In this document: positions 17,551 to 26,228 of the stretch, in pieces
Numbering within the stretch: position 1 is the first letter of the stretch
Layout of the letters: each line of letters starts with the position of its first letter
Assembly (NCBI GenBank): GCA_963725185.1
Contig: CAVRXO010000009.1
Coordinates: forward strand, 124,001 to 188,000
Direction: 5' to 3'
DNA length: 64,000 bases
DNA from: VAZQ01 sp963725185
Lineage (GTDB): Bacteria; Pseudomonadota; Alphaproteobacteria; Rhizobiales; Xanthobacteraceae
Program-made: the position numbers and the translations under genes
Notes under the pieces: model-generated
Database searches by the model: none
Seen by the model: the letters and a program-made list of their open reading frames with translations, nothing else
What the model was told of the DNA's origin: nothing

Positions 17551-17931
17551 ATGCCGCTCGCCCCCATCGATCTGCCAGCCGGCAAGCCGGCCGATTACGG
17601 CCGCGCGGTCGCCGACGTCGTGTATGAAGCAATGATCGCGACGCTGAACGCGCCCAAGAACGATCGCTTCCAGGTAATTTCCCAGCACGCGCGCGAAACC
17701 CTGATCATCGATCCGACCTATCTCGACATCGAACGCAGCGCGGACGCGCTGATCATCCAGCTCACCCTCAACGAGGGACGCACCGTCGAGGTCAAAAAGG
17801 CCTTCTACAAAGCGGTCGCTGATGGCCTGCACGATCGTGTCGGGCTCAGACGCGAGGACGTTTTTATCAATCTTGTCGAGGTCAAGAAGGAGAACTGGTC
17901 CTTCGGCAACGGCATAGCGCAGTACGCCTGA
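17551..17931 (+). CDS. Tautomerase family protein
   Basis: 126 residues. Pro is residue 2 and becomes N-terminal after Met removal, the catalytic base of the 4-oxalocrotonate tautomerase/MIF superfamily. Conserved blocks include NDRFQVISQHARETLIIDPTYLDIERS and FINLVEVKKENWSFGNGIAQYA, typical of the longer two-unit tautomerases found in proteobacteria. A ribosome binding site (AAAAAGGAGACCCCC) precedes the ATG. Last gene of the SDR-thiolase-tautomerase run (38 bp after thiolase). Tautomerases of this kind often act on 2-hydroxymuconate-like intermediates of aromatic degradation; the exact substrate is unknown. Confidence 0.88.
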   Translation: MPLAPIDLPAGKPADYGRAVADVVYEAMIATLNAPKNDRFQVISQHARETLIIDPTYLDIERSADALIIQLTLNEGRTVEVKKAFYKAVADGLHDRVGLRREDVFINLVEVKKENWSFGNGIAQYA

Positions 17932-18100
17932 ACGCAGCGCCCGGCCACAAGAACCACACGAGCACGAGTGGTCCTGATCCGGTCCGAGCTGTCATCCTTT
18001 GCGGTTCCGGTTATAATTCCGAAGTCTTTCCGTCGACAAAAATGCTGCCGTCGGCAAAATACGACAGCCCCGTCCGGCTGGCTGTTCCAGAGGTGACCCG

Positions 18101-18295
18101 ATGTCTCCAAAGATGCCGCATCGGCTTTGGCTCCTGCTCCTGCCGTATATCGGGCTGCTCTGGGTGCCCTTTTACAATTTCAGCGACCCGGTGCTTTTCG
18201 GGTTCCCTTTCTTCTACTGGTATCAGCTCGCCTGGGTGCCCGTCTCCGCGCTGCTGACGTGGCTCGCTTACCGAGCGTACTCCCATGAGGACTGA
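18101..18295 (+). CDS. DUF3311 small membrane protein
   Basis: 64 residues with two hydrophobic helices (RLWLLLLPYIGLLWVPFYNF and FFYWYQLAWVPVSALLTWLAY). DUF3311 proteins are nearly always encoded directly before an SSS-family symporter, and here the 3' end overlaps the symporter start by 11 bp, indicating translational coupling. It probably serves as an accessory subunit; its biochemical role is not established. GAGG lies 9 bases before the ATG. Confidence 0.88.
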   Translation: MSPKMPHRLWLLLLPYIGLLWVPFYNFSDPVLFGFPFFYWYQLAWVPVSALLTWLAYRAYSHED

Positions 18296-19763
18296 TGTCG
18301 ACCTTACCGCGCTGGCGGTATTCCTGTTCTTTTTTGCCCTCGTGACCGTGATGGGCTTCGTGGCCGCGCGGTGGCGCCGTCCAAGGACGCTCGCGCTGCT
18401 CGACGAATGGGGACTCGGCGGTCGCCAGTTCGGCGCCTGGATCACCTGGTTTCTGGTGGGTGGCGACTTTTACACCGCCTACACGGTGATTGCCGTCCCG
18501 GCCTTGGTGTACTCGGTCGGCGCCTACGGCTTCTTCGCGTTGCCCTACACGATCATCGTCTATCCTTTCGTCTTCGCCGTCATGCCGAAACTGTGGCACG
18601 TCGCCAAGGAGCGCGGCTACGTCACTGCCGCGGACGTGGTCCATGGTTGGTACGGATCCCGCGCTCTTGAGCTCGCGGTTGCGGCGACCGGCGTGATCGC
18701 CACGATGCCCTACATCGCCCTCCAGTTGGTGGGCATGGCCACCGCCATCAAGGCGCTCGGCCTCGCCGGCGAGCTTCCGCTCATCGCAGCGTTCGTCATC
18801 CTGGCGCTCTATACCTATTCGTCGGGCCTGCGTGCCCCGGCGCTGATTGCCTTCGTGAAGGACGCGATGATCTATGTCGCGGTGATCGCGGCGGTCGCGC
18901 TCATCCCGGGGCAGCTCGGCGGCTACGGCGCGGTGTTCGCCGCCGCCGACGAGGCGTTCGAGGCTCAAGGCTCGGGCGGCTTGTTGCTGGCTCCGAACCA
19001 GTACGTCGCCTATGCCAGCCTGGCTCTTGGCTCGGCCTTGGCGGCGTTCATGTACCCGCACACGCTGACCGGCGTCTTCGCCAGCCGAAGCGCGAACACC
19101 ATCCGCAAGAACGCGGTATTTTTGCCCGCCTATACCCTGATGCTCGGGCTTCTGGCCCTGCTGGGCTATATGGGCCATGCGGCGCACCTCAAGATCGCAA
19201 GCGCAAACGACGTAGTTCCGGCGCTGTTCCAATCCCTGTTTCCGAGTTGGTTCGCCGGATTCGCATTCGCGGCGATCGCCATCGGCGCGCTCGTCCCGGC
19301 GGCAGTGATGAGCATCGGCGCGGCGAACCTGTTCACGCGCAATTTTTGGAAGGCCTATGTCGACCCGCAGGTTACCCCGGCCGGCGAGGCGGCCGTCGCG
19401 AAGATATCATCCTTGGTGGTCAAGGCCGGTGCGTTGCTGGTGATCCTGTATCTTCCGACCCAGTTCGCCCTCGACCTTCAGCTGCTCGGAGGCCTGTGGA
19501 TCCTGCAGACCCTTCCGGCCCTGATCTTCGGCCTCTTCACACGCTGGTTCACGGCGCCCGCGCTGCTGGCCGGCTGGGCGCTTGGCCTGTTCGGTGGCAC
19601 CTATCTGGCGTGGATCGACGGACTGAAGCCCCTGCACACCCTGGCCTTCGGCGACACGACGGTTACCGCTTATGTCGGCCTGATCGCGTTTGCGGCGAAC
19701 GTCGTGGCTGCCGTCCTCGTGAACCTCGGGATCACGTCTTTGGCCAAACGCACGTCCGGTTGA
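18285..19763 (+). CDS. Sodium:solute symporter (SSS family, MctP-like)
   Basis: 492 residues, about 13 predicted membrane helices. The N-terminal segment LGGRQFGAWITWFLVGGDFYTAYTVIAVPALVY and the later SYSSGLRAPALIAFVKDAMIYV block are typical of SSS monocarboxylate carriers such as rhizobial MctP, which take up lactate, pyruvate or related acids with Na+ or H+. GALVPAAVMSIGAANLFTRNFWK is a conserved C-terminal family motif. Paired with the DUF3311 gene by an 11-bp overlap. Nearby catabolic genes fit uptake of an organic acid, but the substrate is not shown by the sequence. Confidence 0.9.
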   Translation: MRTDVDLTALAVFLFFFALVTVMGFVAARWRRPRTLALLDEWGLGGRQFGAWITWFLVGGDFYTAYTVIAVPALVYSVGAYGFFALPYTIIVYPFVFAVMPKLWHVAKERGYVTAADVVHGWYGSRALELAVAATGVIATMPYIALQLVGMATAIKALGLAGELPLIAAFVILALYTYSSGLRAPALIAFVKDAMIYVAVIAAVALIPGQLGGYGAVFAAADEAFEAQGSGGLLLAPNQYVAYASLALGSALAAFMYPHTLTGVFASRSANTIRKNAVFLPAYTLMLGLLALLGYMGHAAHLKIASANDVVPALFQSLFPSWFAGFAFAAIAIGALVPAAVMSIGAANLFTRNFWKAYVDPQVTPAGEAAVAKISSLVVKAGALLVILYLPTQFALDLQLLGGLWILQTLPALIFGLFTRWFTAPALLAGWALGLFGGTYLAWIDGLKPLHTLAFGDTTVTAYVGLIAFAANVVAAVLVNLGITSLAKRTSG

Positions 19764-20018
19764 GAAGGACGAGGGGGGAAAGTCGCCACCATCCTTTCCC
19801 TGGGGCTAACCGCACGCCTGCTCTGCGCCCGAGAGTCGGCGACGAATTGTGCATCAAATAGGCAATAGCCACGAATGATCTCCCGCTGACCCTGATGGGC
19901 TTCGCCCGCATATCTGCATCTCGGATGGCGGGAGTTGCAGTGCGCAGTCTCACTGACCACCTTTGCCGTCGGATTGGGGGGACGTCGATGGGCGAGTAGC
20001 AGCGGGAGTGATGGCCGC

Positions 20019-20978
20019 GTGAATTTATCGTTCGCAAAACCAGGGTTGATAGTTCTGCCCGAACAATCGATCGAGGGACGGGAGCGGGGTTTCGGAAACT
20101 ATGGTTCGGCCGGTTTGCTGGCGTCTTCTGCCGACCGGGACTGGTCCGGTCTCGCCGCGGAGCTTCGTAGTCACAGCGGTGTGGTCGCCTTGCGACACCA
20201 GAGCCCTGACATCGTGATTTGCGTCGATGTCCATGGCGGCGCTTCTGTCGTGACGCGACAGAGGGACGGTATCAAGGATCGCACCGTCTCCGAGCGGGGA
20301 ACCATCTGGCTTACTCCTGCGCTGGACCCGGACGTTATGATTGAGATGTCCGATCCTCTGCCCGCAATTCTGCATATCTTTCTTCCCCCGAGCCAATTCC
20401 CGCCGAAGAGCCTAGGCGAAGGATCCGAGCCGTCCGCGGTCGAGTCGCTGCGCTATGAAGGTAGCTTTCAGGACCCGTTCATCGCCGAGATGGCCTATGC
20501 AATCACGTCCGAGCTTCAGCGTGAAACATCCGTCGGGAGCATGCTCATCGAAACGCTGGGGTCGAGCCTGGCGGCAAGGCTGGTCCAAAAGCACGCCGGC
20601 ACGCCGGCGGGCGATGTCTCGGCCCGTGCGATTCGGGCGGGACTTGATCGACGCAGACTGACGCGTGTGCTCGATTACATCGGAGCCAATCTCGAAGGTG
20701 ATTTGACGCTCGCTCGCCTGGCTTCGATCGCGTGCCTGAGCCGCTTCCATTTTTCCCGCGCGTTCAAGGCCGCGGTCGGCCGATCTCCGCATCACTATGT
20801 CAGCGCGAAGCGGCTTGAGCTCGCCAAACAACTTCTCGAGAAGGGCGACCAGCCGTTGGCACATATTGCGCTGACCCTCAAATTTTCGTGCCAAGCCAAC
20901 TTTACCCGCGCGTTCCGTGAAACGACGGGTCAGACGCCTGCTCAGTACCGGCGCAGCGTTGGCAGGATCGCCGCCTAA
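20019..20978 (+). CDS. AraC family transcriptional regulator
   Basis: 319 residues. The C-terminal double helix-turn-helix is clear: RLTRVLDYIGANLEGDLTLARLASIACLSRFHFSRAFKAAVGRSPHHYV, then LLEKGDQPLAHIALTLKFSCQANFTRAFRETTGQTPAQYRR. The N-terminal ligand part (about 200 residues) is unlike known sugar-binding cupins. GTG at 20019 is the first credible start: upstream codons (to TTG 19935) read low-complexity and lack a ribosome binding site. A diverged copy of its last codons and downstream DNA recurs about 325 bp later (21274-21393), evidence for a former second AraC gene. It probably controls the flavoprotein genes downstream. Confidence 0.85.
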   Translation: MNLSFAKPGLIVLPEQSIEGRERGFGNYGSAGLLASSADRDWSGLAAELRSHSGVVALRHQSPDIVICVDVHGGASVVTRQRDGIKDRTVSERGTIWLTPALDPDVMIEMSDPLPAILHIFLPPSQFPPKSLGEGSEPSAVESLRYEGSFQDPFIAEMAYAITSELQRETSVGSMLIETLGSSLAARLVQKHAGTPAGDVSARAIRAGLDRRRLTRVLDYIGANLEGDLTLARLASIACLSRFHFSRAFKAAVGRSPHHYVSAKRLELAKQLLEKGDQPLAHIALTLKFSCQANFTRAFRETTGQTPAQYRRSVGRIAA

Positions 20979-21069
20979 CCGGCAGCAGGAAATGACAACA
21001 GTTGAGCAACGGTCGCAAAGCCGCGCTCGGTCCGCAGGCGCATCTTCTCGCTCGGATACACCCTCAACC
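20949..21069. repeat. Direct repeat copy 1 (AraC 3' end plus downstream DNA)
   Basis: About 120 bp covering the last ten codons of the AraC gene and the following spacer. It matches 21274-21393 with roughly 85% identity by eye, for example GAAATGACAACAGTTGAGCA in both. Confidence 0.75.
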
Positions 21070-21085
21070 GTGCAGGCGAGCGAAG

Positions 21086-21319
21086 ATGACATCGGAACGG
21101 AAAGTCGTCACCACCGGGGGGTCGCGCGGCATCGACGCCATTCCTGGAATGCCCGGTATCAATCAAGATCAGTATGAGCTTGAGCCAGCGCACGGGCACA
21201 ATGTGTTGCTGGGCGAGGGGACTCGGCGCATTGCAGGGAATGTCATCGCCTGGGTCGTCGGCAAGCTTGCTCTCGGCGCAGCGTTGGCACGATCGCCGCC
21301 CAACCGCAGCAAGAAATGA
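21086..21319 (+). pseudogene. SDR N-terminal remnant (MTSERKVVTTGGSRGI)
   Basis: The ATG at 21086 begins MTSERKVVTTGGSRGI, the beta1-turn-helix start of an SDR cofactor site with one residue missing or changed (family: VTGGSRGIG). After about 20 codons the similarity is lost, and the frame runs through an unrelated 78-residue sequence into repeat copy 2. It may be the detached 5' end of the SDR whose 3' half survives at 22630-23035, with the flavoprotein gene lying between; this is inference. Confidence 0.45.
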
Positions 21320-21393
21320 CAACAGTTGAGCAACCGACGCAAAGCCGCGTTGGGTCCGTTGGTGCATCTACTTGCTCGGATATACCCTCGACC
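21274..21393. repeat. Direct repeat copy 2 (relic AraC 3' end plus downstream DNA)
   Basis: Mirrors 20949-21069. The codons equivalent to the AraC C-terminus are present, but the stop TAA is CAA here, and no AraC body precedes it, so it is a relic. It ends just before the flavoprotein gene at 21414. Confidence 0.7.
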
Positions 21394-21413
21394 ATGAAAA
21401 AGTGAGGCAAATC

Positions 21414-22610
21414 ATGAACACACATGTCGTCCCATCTGGCGCCGCGTCCAGGACGCTGTTGGCGAATATTCAGGATTTGGCACCCGACATCACGTCGCGC
21501 GCGGCGGAGATCGAGACGGCACGACGAATTCCCGCAGACATCATCGACGCTCTGAAATCGGCGGGCCTCTTTCGCATGTTCGTGCCCCGAATTTACGGCG
21601 GGTTGGAACTCGATCTTCCGGCGGGCCTGAATATCCTCGCGCAGCTTGCCAAGATCGACGGTTCGGTTGGCTGGAATGCCATGACGAGCAGCAATGGCAG
21701 CCTGTTCGCGCCCTTTCTGCCGCGGCAAACCTACGAGACCATCTATCAAAGCGGCCCTGACGTGACTTTCGCGGGTGCCACTCAGCCTGGGGGAACCGCC
21801 GAGGAGGTCGGAGCAGGCGCGTGGCGGGTGAGCGGACGCTGGCCATTTGTCAGTGGATGCCAGTATGCCGACTGGATCGCGGGATTCTGCGTTCTGACAG
21901 CCAACGGCAAGCCGCTCTTCGACGAAGCCGGGCAACCGCGGATTGAGGCAGCCTGTCTTCCGGCGGGGGACTGGGAAGTTGAGGACACCTGGCATGCAGC
22001 AGGTTTGAGGGGGACAGGCAGCCATCATGTCGTACTGAAAAGCAAAATCGTTCCCGCGGCGAATTTCGCCGACCTCGAACGTGGCGTGTCCTTCGTGTCT
22101 GGTCCGCTTTATGCGGCCCTGCCGCAGTTCCTCCCCCTTCTTCATGCGGCGACTGCTCTCGGCATGGCCGAAGCAGTGGTCGGCAATCTCATCGACCTTG
22201 CGGCAAGCGGCCGGCGGCAGTTGCAATCGCCAGTGCCGATGCGCGGCTCCGAAACGTTTCAATTCGAACTTGGCCGCGTGGTTGCGGATTTGAGAGCGTC
22301 GCAAGCTTTCTTGCGGGCTCAAAGCGCAAGCCACTGGCGCGCCGCGGTCGCGGGGAAGCTGAAGGGTGCGGCCCGGTTGGCCGAGGCCACCCAGGCCGCG
22401 ATTTGGACCACCACGACATGCGTTCGCGTCGCTGATGCGTGCTTTGCGATGGCAGGAGGCAGCGCAGTGTACGAGAGCTCACCACTGCAGCGGCGGCTGC
22501 GCGATCTCCACGTTGTGGCACAGCACGCCAGGCTCCAGCAACGACACTACGTGAGCGCGGGCCAGCTGCTGTTGACACAGCGAGGTGTGGCTGCTGCCCC
22601 ATCTAATTAG
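21414..22610 (+). CDS. Acyl-CoA-dehydrogenase-fold flavin monooxygenase-like protein
   Basis: 398 residues. N-terminal helical part EIETARRIPADIIDALKSAGLFRMFVPRIYGGLELDL, mid-domain with GAWRVSGRWPFVSGCQYADWIAGFCVL, and a C-terminal four-helix domain of the type-2 acyl-CoA dehydrogenase kind (PF08028-like) ending ALRDLHVVAQHARLQQRHYVSAGQLLL. This layout is that of two-component FMNH2/FADH2-dependent hydroxylases (HsaA, HpaB-related, indole-acetate and dibenzothiophene monooxygenases) rather than true acyl-CoA dehydrogenases: the catalytic Glu region is absent. A flavin reductase partner is not seen nearby. GAGG precedes the ATG at 21414. Confidence 0.85.
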   Translation: MNTHVVPSGAASRTLLANIQDLAPDITSRAAEIETARRIPADIIDALKSAGLFRMFVPRIYGGLELDLPAGLNILAQLAKIDGSVGWNAMTSSNGSLFAPFLPRQTYETIYQSGPDVTFAGATQPGGTAEEVGAGAWRVSGRWPFVSGCQYADWIAGFCVLTANGKPLFDEAGQPRIEAACLPAGDWEVEDTWHAAGLRGTGSHHVVLKSKIVPAANFADLERGVSFVSGPLYAALPQFLPLLHAATALGMAEAVVGNLIDLAASGRRQLQSPVPMRGSETFQFELGRVVADLRASQAFLRAQSASHWRAAVAGKLKGAARLAEATQAAIWTTTTCVRVADACFAMAGGSAVYESSPLQRRLRDLHVVAQHARLQQRHYVSAGQLLLTQRGVAAAPSN

Positions 22611-22629
22611 GTCGCGCGCGGTCCCGCAG

Positions 22630-23035
22630 GATTCGGTAAATCTCGCGGGATTCTTTCATTTGTCGCAGAAGGCCGCGGCCTCGATGCTGCGGATGGGCTC
22701 GGGCCACATCGTCAACATCACGACAACGATTGCCGAACAGCCGGTGGCATCGTTGCCGGCCGGGCTTGCGGCGATGACCAAAGGCGGGCTCAACGCGATC
22801 ACTCGCGATCGAATATGCCAGCCGTCACGTTCGGGTGAACGCCGTTTCGCCAGGCGCGATCAAGACGCCGATGCATTCGCCGGAGGCGCACGGCTTTCTC
22901 AGCGGGCTGCAGCCGATGGGCCGAATGGGTGAGATGCAGGAGGTCACCGACGCCGTGATGTATCTGGAGAAGGCGGCGTTTGTCACCGGCGAGATCCTTC
23001 ATGTCGACGGCGGTTGGTCCGCCGGCCGCGGGTAG
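22630..23035 (+). pseudogene. SDR remnant, 5' truncated and frameshifted
   Basis: Reads VNLAGFFHLSQKAAASMLRM then GHIVNITTTIAEQPVASLPA and LAAMTKGGLNAITR in one frame, then the frame changes near 22803 to LAIEYASRHVRVNAVSPGAI and ends with FVTGEILHVDGGWSAGRG (stop 23035). These are the second halves of a classical SDR (active-site region onward). The first ~100 residues, including the cofactor motif, are absent. A deletion of several bases at the frame change removes part of TRSLAIEY. Not functional as written. Confidence 0.8.
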
Positions 23036-23059
23036 GAGGCGCGAGCTGTGGCTCGACCG

Positions 23060-23085
23060 CCGTCTCGTTGAACTGTTTGAGACGG
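23060..23085 (+). terminator. Possible weak hairpin terminator
   Basis: Inverted repeat CCGTCTC ... GAGACGG with a 12-base loop, between the SDR remnant and the acyl-CoA dehydrogenase gene. No T-run follows, so termination is uncertain. Confidence 0.3.
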
Positions 23086-23127
23086 ATTACGCCATAGACA
23101 GCATCTGTCAAATCAAGGAGAGGTTCC

Positions 23128-24372
23128 ATGGCAATCGACTTTACGCTGACGTCTCAGCAACGTGAGCTCCAGCTTGAGTCCCGCCGGTTTGCGTTGGAAG
23201 TGCTTGCGGGGGCGGGGGCGGCCGAGCTGCTTCCGACGGCGGAAGAGCGGTTCCTTGCGACCAGGCCTGTGTACGAAGCCATGGTGGTCGCGGGATTTTT
23301 GAGGAAATGCATTCCGCAATCTGCGGGCGGCGAGAACGCCGGCCTGATCGACATGGCCATTATGGCCGAGGAATTCTACAGCGTGAATGCGAGCGTCACC
23401 TTGACGATGCTCGGAACGGTGCTTGGTGTTTTGCCGATCTTGATGGGCGGCACGCCGGAGCAGTGCGGACGGCTGCTTGCTCCGTTCTTGCGCAAGAGTG
23501 GAGCGCCGTTGGCCGGCTTCTGCTTCAGCGAACCGGGCGGAAGCGCCAACGCCGCTTCTTCGCCGCCCGGCGAAGGCGTGCGTACTGTTGCCAAGCTGCA
23601 CCGCGACCGCTGGGTCATCAATGGCCGGAAGAAATGGGTCTCGTCGGCGACCGGGTGGGATCGTAAAGGTGCGGATATCTTATGCGTGGTGTGCCGGACC
23701 GCGCCCGACGCTCCGCCCGAGAAAGCGATTTCCATCATCGCGGTCGAACGCCCTGCATCCGGCATCGTCTTCGAGCGCGCAATCGAGTCCGTGGGTCACC
23801 GCGCGCATCTCATGCCGCAATTCGGTTTCGAGAACGTTGCTGCTCCGCTGCACAATCTTCTCGGGGCGGAAGGCGGCGGCCTCGCCCTGACGGCCGCCAG
23901 CTTTACCGGCACCGCGGCGCTGGTCGGTATTTTCGGCGTGGCGTTGATGCGGGCGGCGTTCGACTTTGCCCTGCACTTCGCCCGGACCGAACGGCGCGGC
24001 GGCGCTCATCCGATCATCGAGCATCAGGCGGTGGGATATGCGTTGGCCGATGCGAAGACGACGATCGAAGCGACGCGGTATCTGAGCTGGCGCGCGTGCC
24101 ACGCTGTCGACTCGCAGTCTCCCGCCGCCGACGAGCTTGCGATACAGGCCAAGATCTACGGCTCGGAGACGGCAGTTCGTGTGATCACCGATCTGATGCG
24201 CGTCGTAGGCGTCGACAGCTATGACCGTGAAGCCCCGCTGGGACGTCTGTTGCAGGACGCGCTCGCGCTTTCGATCTTCGGTGGAGGCAACATTGGTGTC
24301 CGACGGCGTCAGCTTCATACCATGCTGAAGCGACCAGACTACGACCCTCTGCTCGCGAGCGGTGCGGCTTAA
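23128..24372 (+). CDS. Acyl-CoA dehydrogenase family protein
   Basis: 414 residues. N-terminal helices, then the FAD/substrate motif GFCFSEPGGSANAASSPPGEGVRTVAKLHRDRWVINGRKKWVSSAT, a beta-domain and a C-terminal helical domain with FALHFARTERRGGAHPIIEHQAVGYALADAKTTIEA and VITDLMRVVGVDSYDREAPLGRLLQDALALSIFGGGN. These enzymes oxidise acyl-CoA to 2-enoyl-CoA or act as flavin-dependent oxygenases. The PLGRLLQDA block resembles the usual P-R-D region near the active site. GGAGAGG precedes the ATG. It lies between an SDR relic and the HxlR-RND unit and has no obvious operon partner. Confidence 0.87.
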   Translation: MAIDFTLTSQQRELQLESRRFALEVLAGAGAAELLPTAEERFLATRPVYEAMVVAGFLRKCIPQSAGGENAGLIDMAIMAEEFYSVNASVTLTMLGTVLGVLPILMGGTPEQCGRLLAPFLRKSGAPLAGFCFSEPGGSANAASSPPGEGVRTVAKLHRDRWVINGRKKWVSSATGWDRKGADILCVVCRTAPDAPPEKAISIIAVERPASGIVFERAIESVGHRAHLMPQFGFENVAAPLHNLLGAEGGGLALTAASFTGTAALVGIFGVALMRAAFDFALHFARTERRGGAHPIIEHQAVGYALADAKTTIEATRYLSWRACHAVDSQSPAADELAIQAKIYGSETAVRVITDLMRVVGVDSYDREAPLGRLLQDALALSIFGGGNIGVRRRQLHTMLKRPDYDPLLASGAA

Positions 24373-24475
24373 ATCGTCACAGGTGGTCGGGCGCCGACCT
24401 CGCTCTTGATCTTTCGGTGTGTAGGGTCTCCTCAATAGAACAGTGAAATAATGAGCACATGTCGATGGGCCACGC

Positions 24476-24859
24476 CTACTGGCGAGCGTGTTCTGCGGGC
24501 GCTTTCTCGCGGGCCTTCGCCTCAGCGGCTTCCTTATGCGCTTCGATGCGTTTCATATGCAGCCTGCCCCAGTCGCAAAGGGGTGCCAGCGCCGCATAGA
24601 GCGAGCTTCCGAACGGCGTAAGTGCGTATTCGACGCGAGGCGGAACTTCCTTGAAATCCTGGCGCATGACAATGCCGTCCGCCTGCATCTCCTTGAGATG
24701 CTGGATCAGCATCTTCTCGCTGATCCCCTCCACCAGGCGGCGCAATTCTCCGAAACGTTGCGCCTCCGATCGCAGCGCCCACAGAATGAGCACCTTCCAT
24801 TTCCCGCCGATCACGTCGAGCGTTGCCTCCAGCCCGCAGTAATAGGTTTTCTGTCGCAT
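24476..24859 (-). CDS. HxlR family transcriptional regulator
   Basis: 127 residues. Winged-helix signature CGLEATLDVIGGKWKVLILWALRSEAQRFGELRRLVEGISEKMLIQHLKEMQADGIVMR, then PPRVEYALTPFGSSLYAALAPLCDWGRLHM, the hallmark of the HxlR (DUF24) family. A conserved Cys at residue 8 (YYCG) is the redox- or electrophile-sensing residue in YodB/HypR-type members. It is divergent from the second MFP-RND operon, with a 26-bp palindrome between them (24908-24933), so it most likely controls that pump. Confidence 0.92.
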   Translation of the reverse strand: MRQKTYYCGLEATLDVIGGKWKVLILWALRSEAQRFGELRRLVEGISEKMLIQHLKEMQADGIVMRQDFKEVPPRVEYALTPFGSSLYAALAPLCDWGRLHMKRIEAHKEAAEAKAREKAPAEHARQ

Positions 24860-24907
24860 GACAAAGTCTCCGTCGTGACAAGGCTCCTCCGTGACATTTC
24901 ATCCTTA

Positions 24908-24933
24908 CCGCCAGGTAAGTACTTGTCTGGCGG
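24908..24933. promoter_or_regulatory. HxlR-type operator palindrome
   Basis: Left arm CCGCCAGGTAAGT (24908-24920) and right arm ACTTGTCTGGCGG (24921-24933) form a near-perfect inverted repeat (11 of 13 positions) centred on AAGTACTT. It lies between hxlR and the membrane-fusion gene. GTAC-centred palindromes are usual for HxlR/DUF24 regulators. Confidence 0.7.
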
Positions 24934-25010
24934 AAACCAAGAGCGATATCCCGCCTGCGACCAAACGCATCGGCGGCTGATTGAACGCCCAAACATTTGA
25001 CAAGGGATCG

Positions 25011-26213
25011 ATGACGATGACAGCGAAACCCGTCGTCCAACGCATTCTATTTGCAGGCACAATCGCGACCCTGACCGTTGTGGCGGGTGCATGGCTGGCC
25101 TATTCGTATCGTCAGAGCGACGCGGCCGCCTCGGCTGCTCCGGCGGCTCTTCCGCAAGTGGTGGTGAGCAAGCCGTTGGTGCGTGAGGTTGATTCCACGC
25201 TGGGCTTCCTCGGTCAATTTTCCGCGGTCGAGCAGGTCGAGCTGCGCGCTCAAGTGGGCGGCACCCTCACGGAGATACATTTCAAAGACGGCGATATCGT
25301 CCAAAAGGACGACCTCCTCTTCATGATCGATCCGCGTCCGTATGAGATCAAGCTGGCGCAGGCGAACGCGCAGCTTGAAACTGCGACCGCGCGTCTCGAG
25401 CTCGCGAACCGTGAGCTGGTCCGCGCCCAGGCCCTGCAGCGCACCTCGGCCGGAACGGTAGAGAACGTCGACCAGCGCACGGCAGACCAGCGCGGCGCGC
25501 AGGCCGCGGTGGACAACGCCAAGGCTCAGATCCGCGACGCTCAGTTCGACTTGGAGCATTGCCGGGTCACGGCGCCCTTCGCCGGGCGCATCGGCACGCA
25601 TCTCGTCTCCGTCGGCAGCCTGATCGCCGGCAGCCGTGCCGCGACCAGTCCAACGACCTTGCTCGCGACGCTCGTCTCGACCGGTCCGATCTATCTCAAC
25701 TTCGACATGAGCGAATCCGACTACTTGGCGTTCTCGCGCGAGCACGCGAAGCAGAAAGGCGCGCTCGCGGACAAAGTCGAAGTGGCTCTCAGCGATGAGA
25801 CGGACTTTCCGCGCCAAGGCACGCTCGATTTCGTTGACAATGCGCTCGACCGCTCGAGCGGCACGCTGCATGCCCGCGCCACCGTTCCCAATCCCGATTT
25901 GCTTCTGACGCCCGGCGAGTTCGCCCGCGTGCGCCTGGTCGTCGGCACCCCGGTCGCGACACTCCTGGTGCCCGATTCAGCGGTGCTCCCTGACCAGTCC
26001 GAGCACATGGTTCTGACGGTATCGCCGGATGGCACGGTGGCTCCCAAGCAAGTCCGGACCGGAGACATCCGCGGTGGCCTGCGCGTTATCAAGTCCGGCC
26101 TCGCGCCGACCGACAGGGTGATCATCGAGGGCATCCCCTATGCGGCGCCGGGCGCGAAGGTCGCTCCGCAGGACGGCGCGATCCAGTTCGCCGCCGCCGA
26201 CACCCAGAAATAG
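25011..26213 (+). CDS. RND efflux periplasmic adaptor (membrane fusion) protein
   Basis: 400 residues. An N-terminal membrane anchor (ILFAGTIATLTVVAGAWLAY) has no lipobox Cys, unlike the first adaptor in the window. Lipoyl/barrel blocks LGFLGQFSAVEQVELRAQVGGTLTEIHFKDGDIVQKDDLLFMIDPRPYEI and DLEHCRVTAPFAGRIGTHLVSVGSLI flank a coiled coil; the C-terminal LTPGEFARVRLVVG is conserved. ATG 25011 is chosen because AAGGG lies 4-5 bases upstream. First gene of the HxlR-facing MFP-RND operon, 15 bp before the permease. Confidence 0.9.
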   Translation: MTMTAKPVVQRILFAGTIATLTVVAGAWLAYSYRQSDAAASAAPAALPQVVVSKPLVREVDSTLGFLGQFSAVEQVELRAQVGGTLTEIHFKDGDIVQKDDLLFMIDPRPYEIKLAQANAQLETATARLELANRELVRAQALQRTSAGTVENVDQRTADQRGAQAAVDNAKAQIRDAQFDLEHCRVTAPFAGRIGTHLVSVGSLIAGSRAATSPTTLLATLVSTGPIYLNFDMSESDYLAFSREHAKQKGALADKVEVALSDETDFPRQGTLDFVDNALDRSSGTLHARATVPNPDLLLTPGEFARVRLVVGTPVATLLVPDSAVLPDQSEHMVLTVSPDGTVAPKQVRTGDIRGGLRVIKSGLAPTDRVIIEGIPYAAPGAKVAPQDGAIQFAAADTQK

Positions 26214-26228
26214 GACAGGGTCCCCAAA

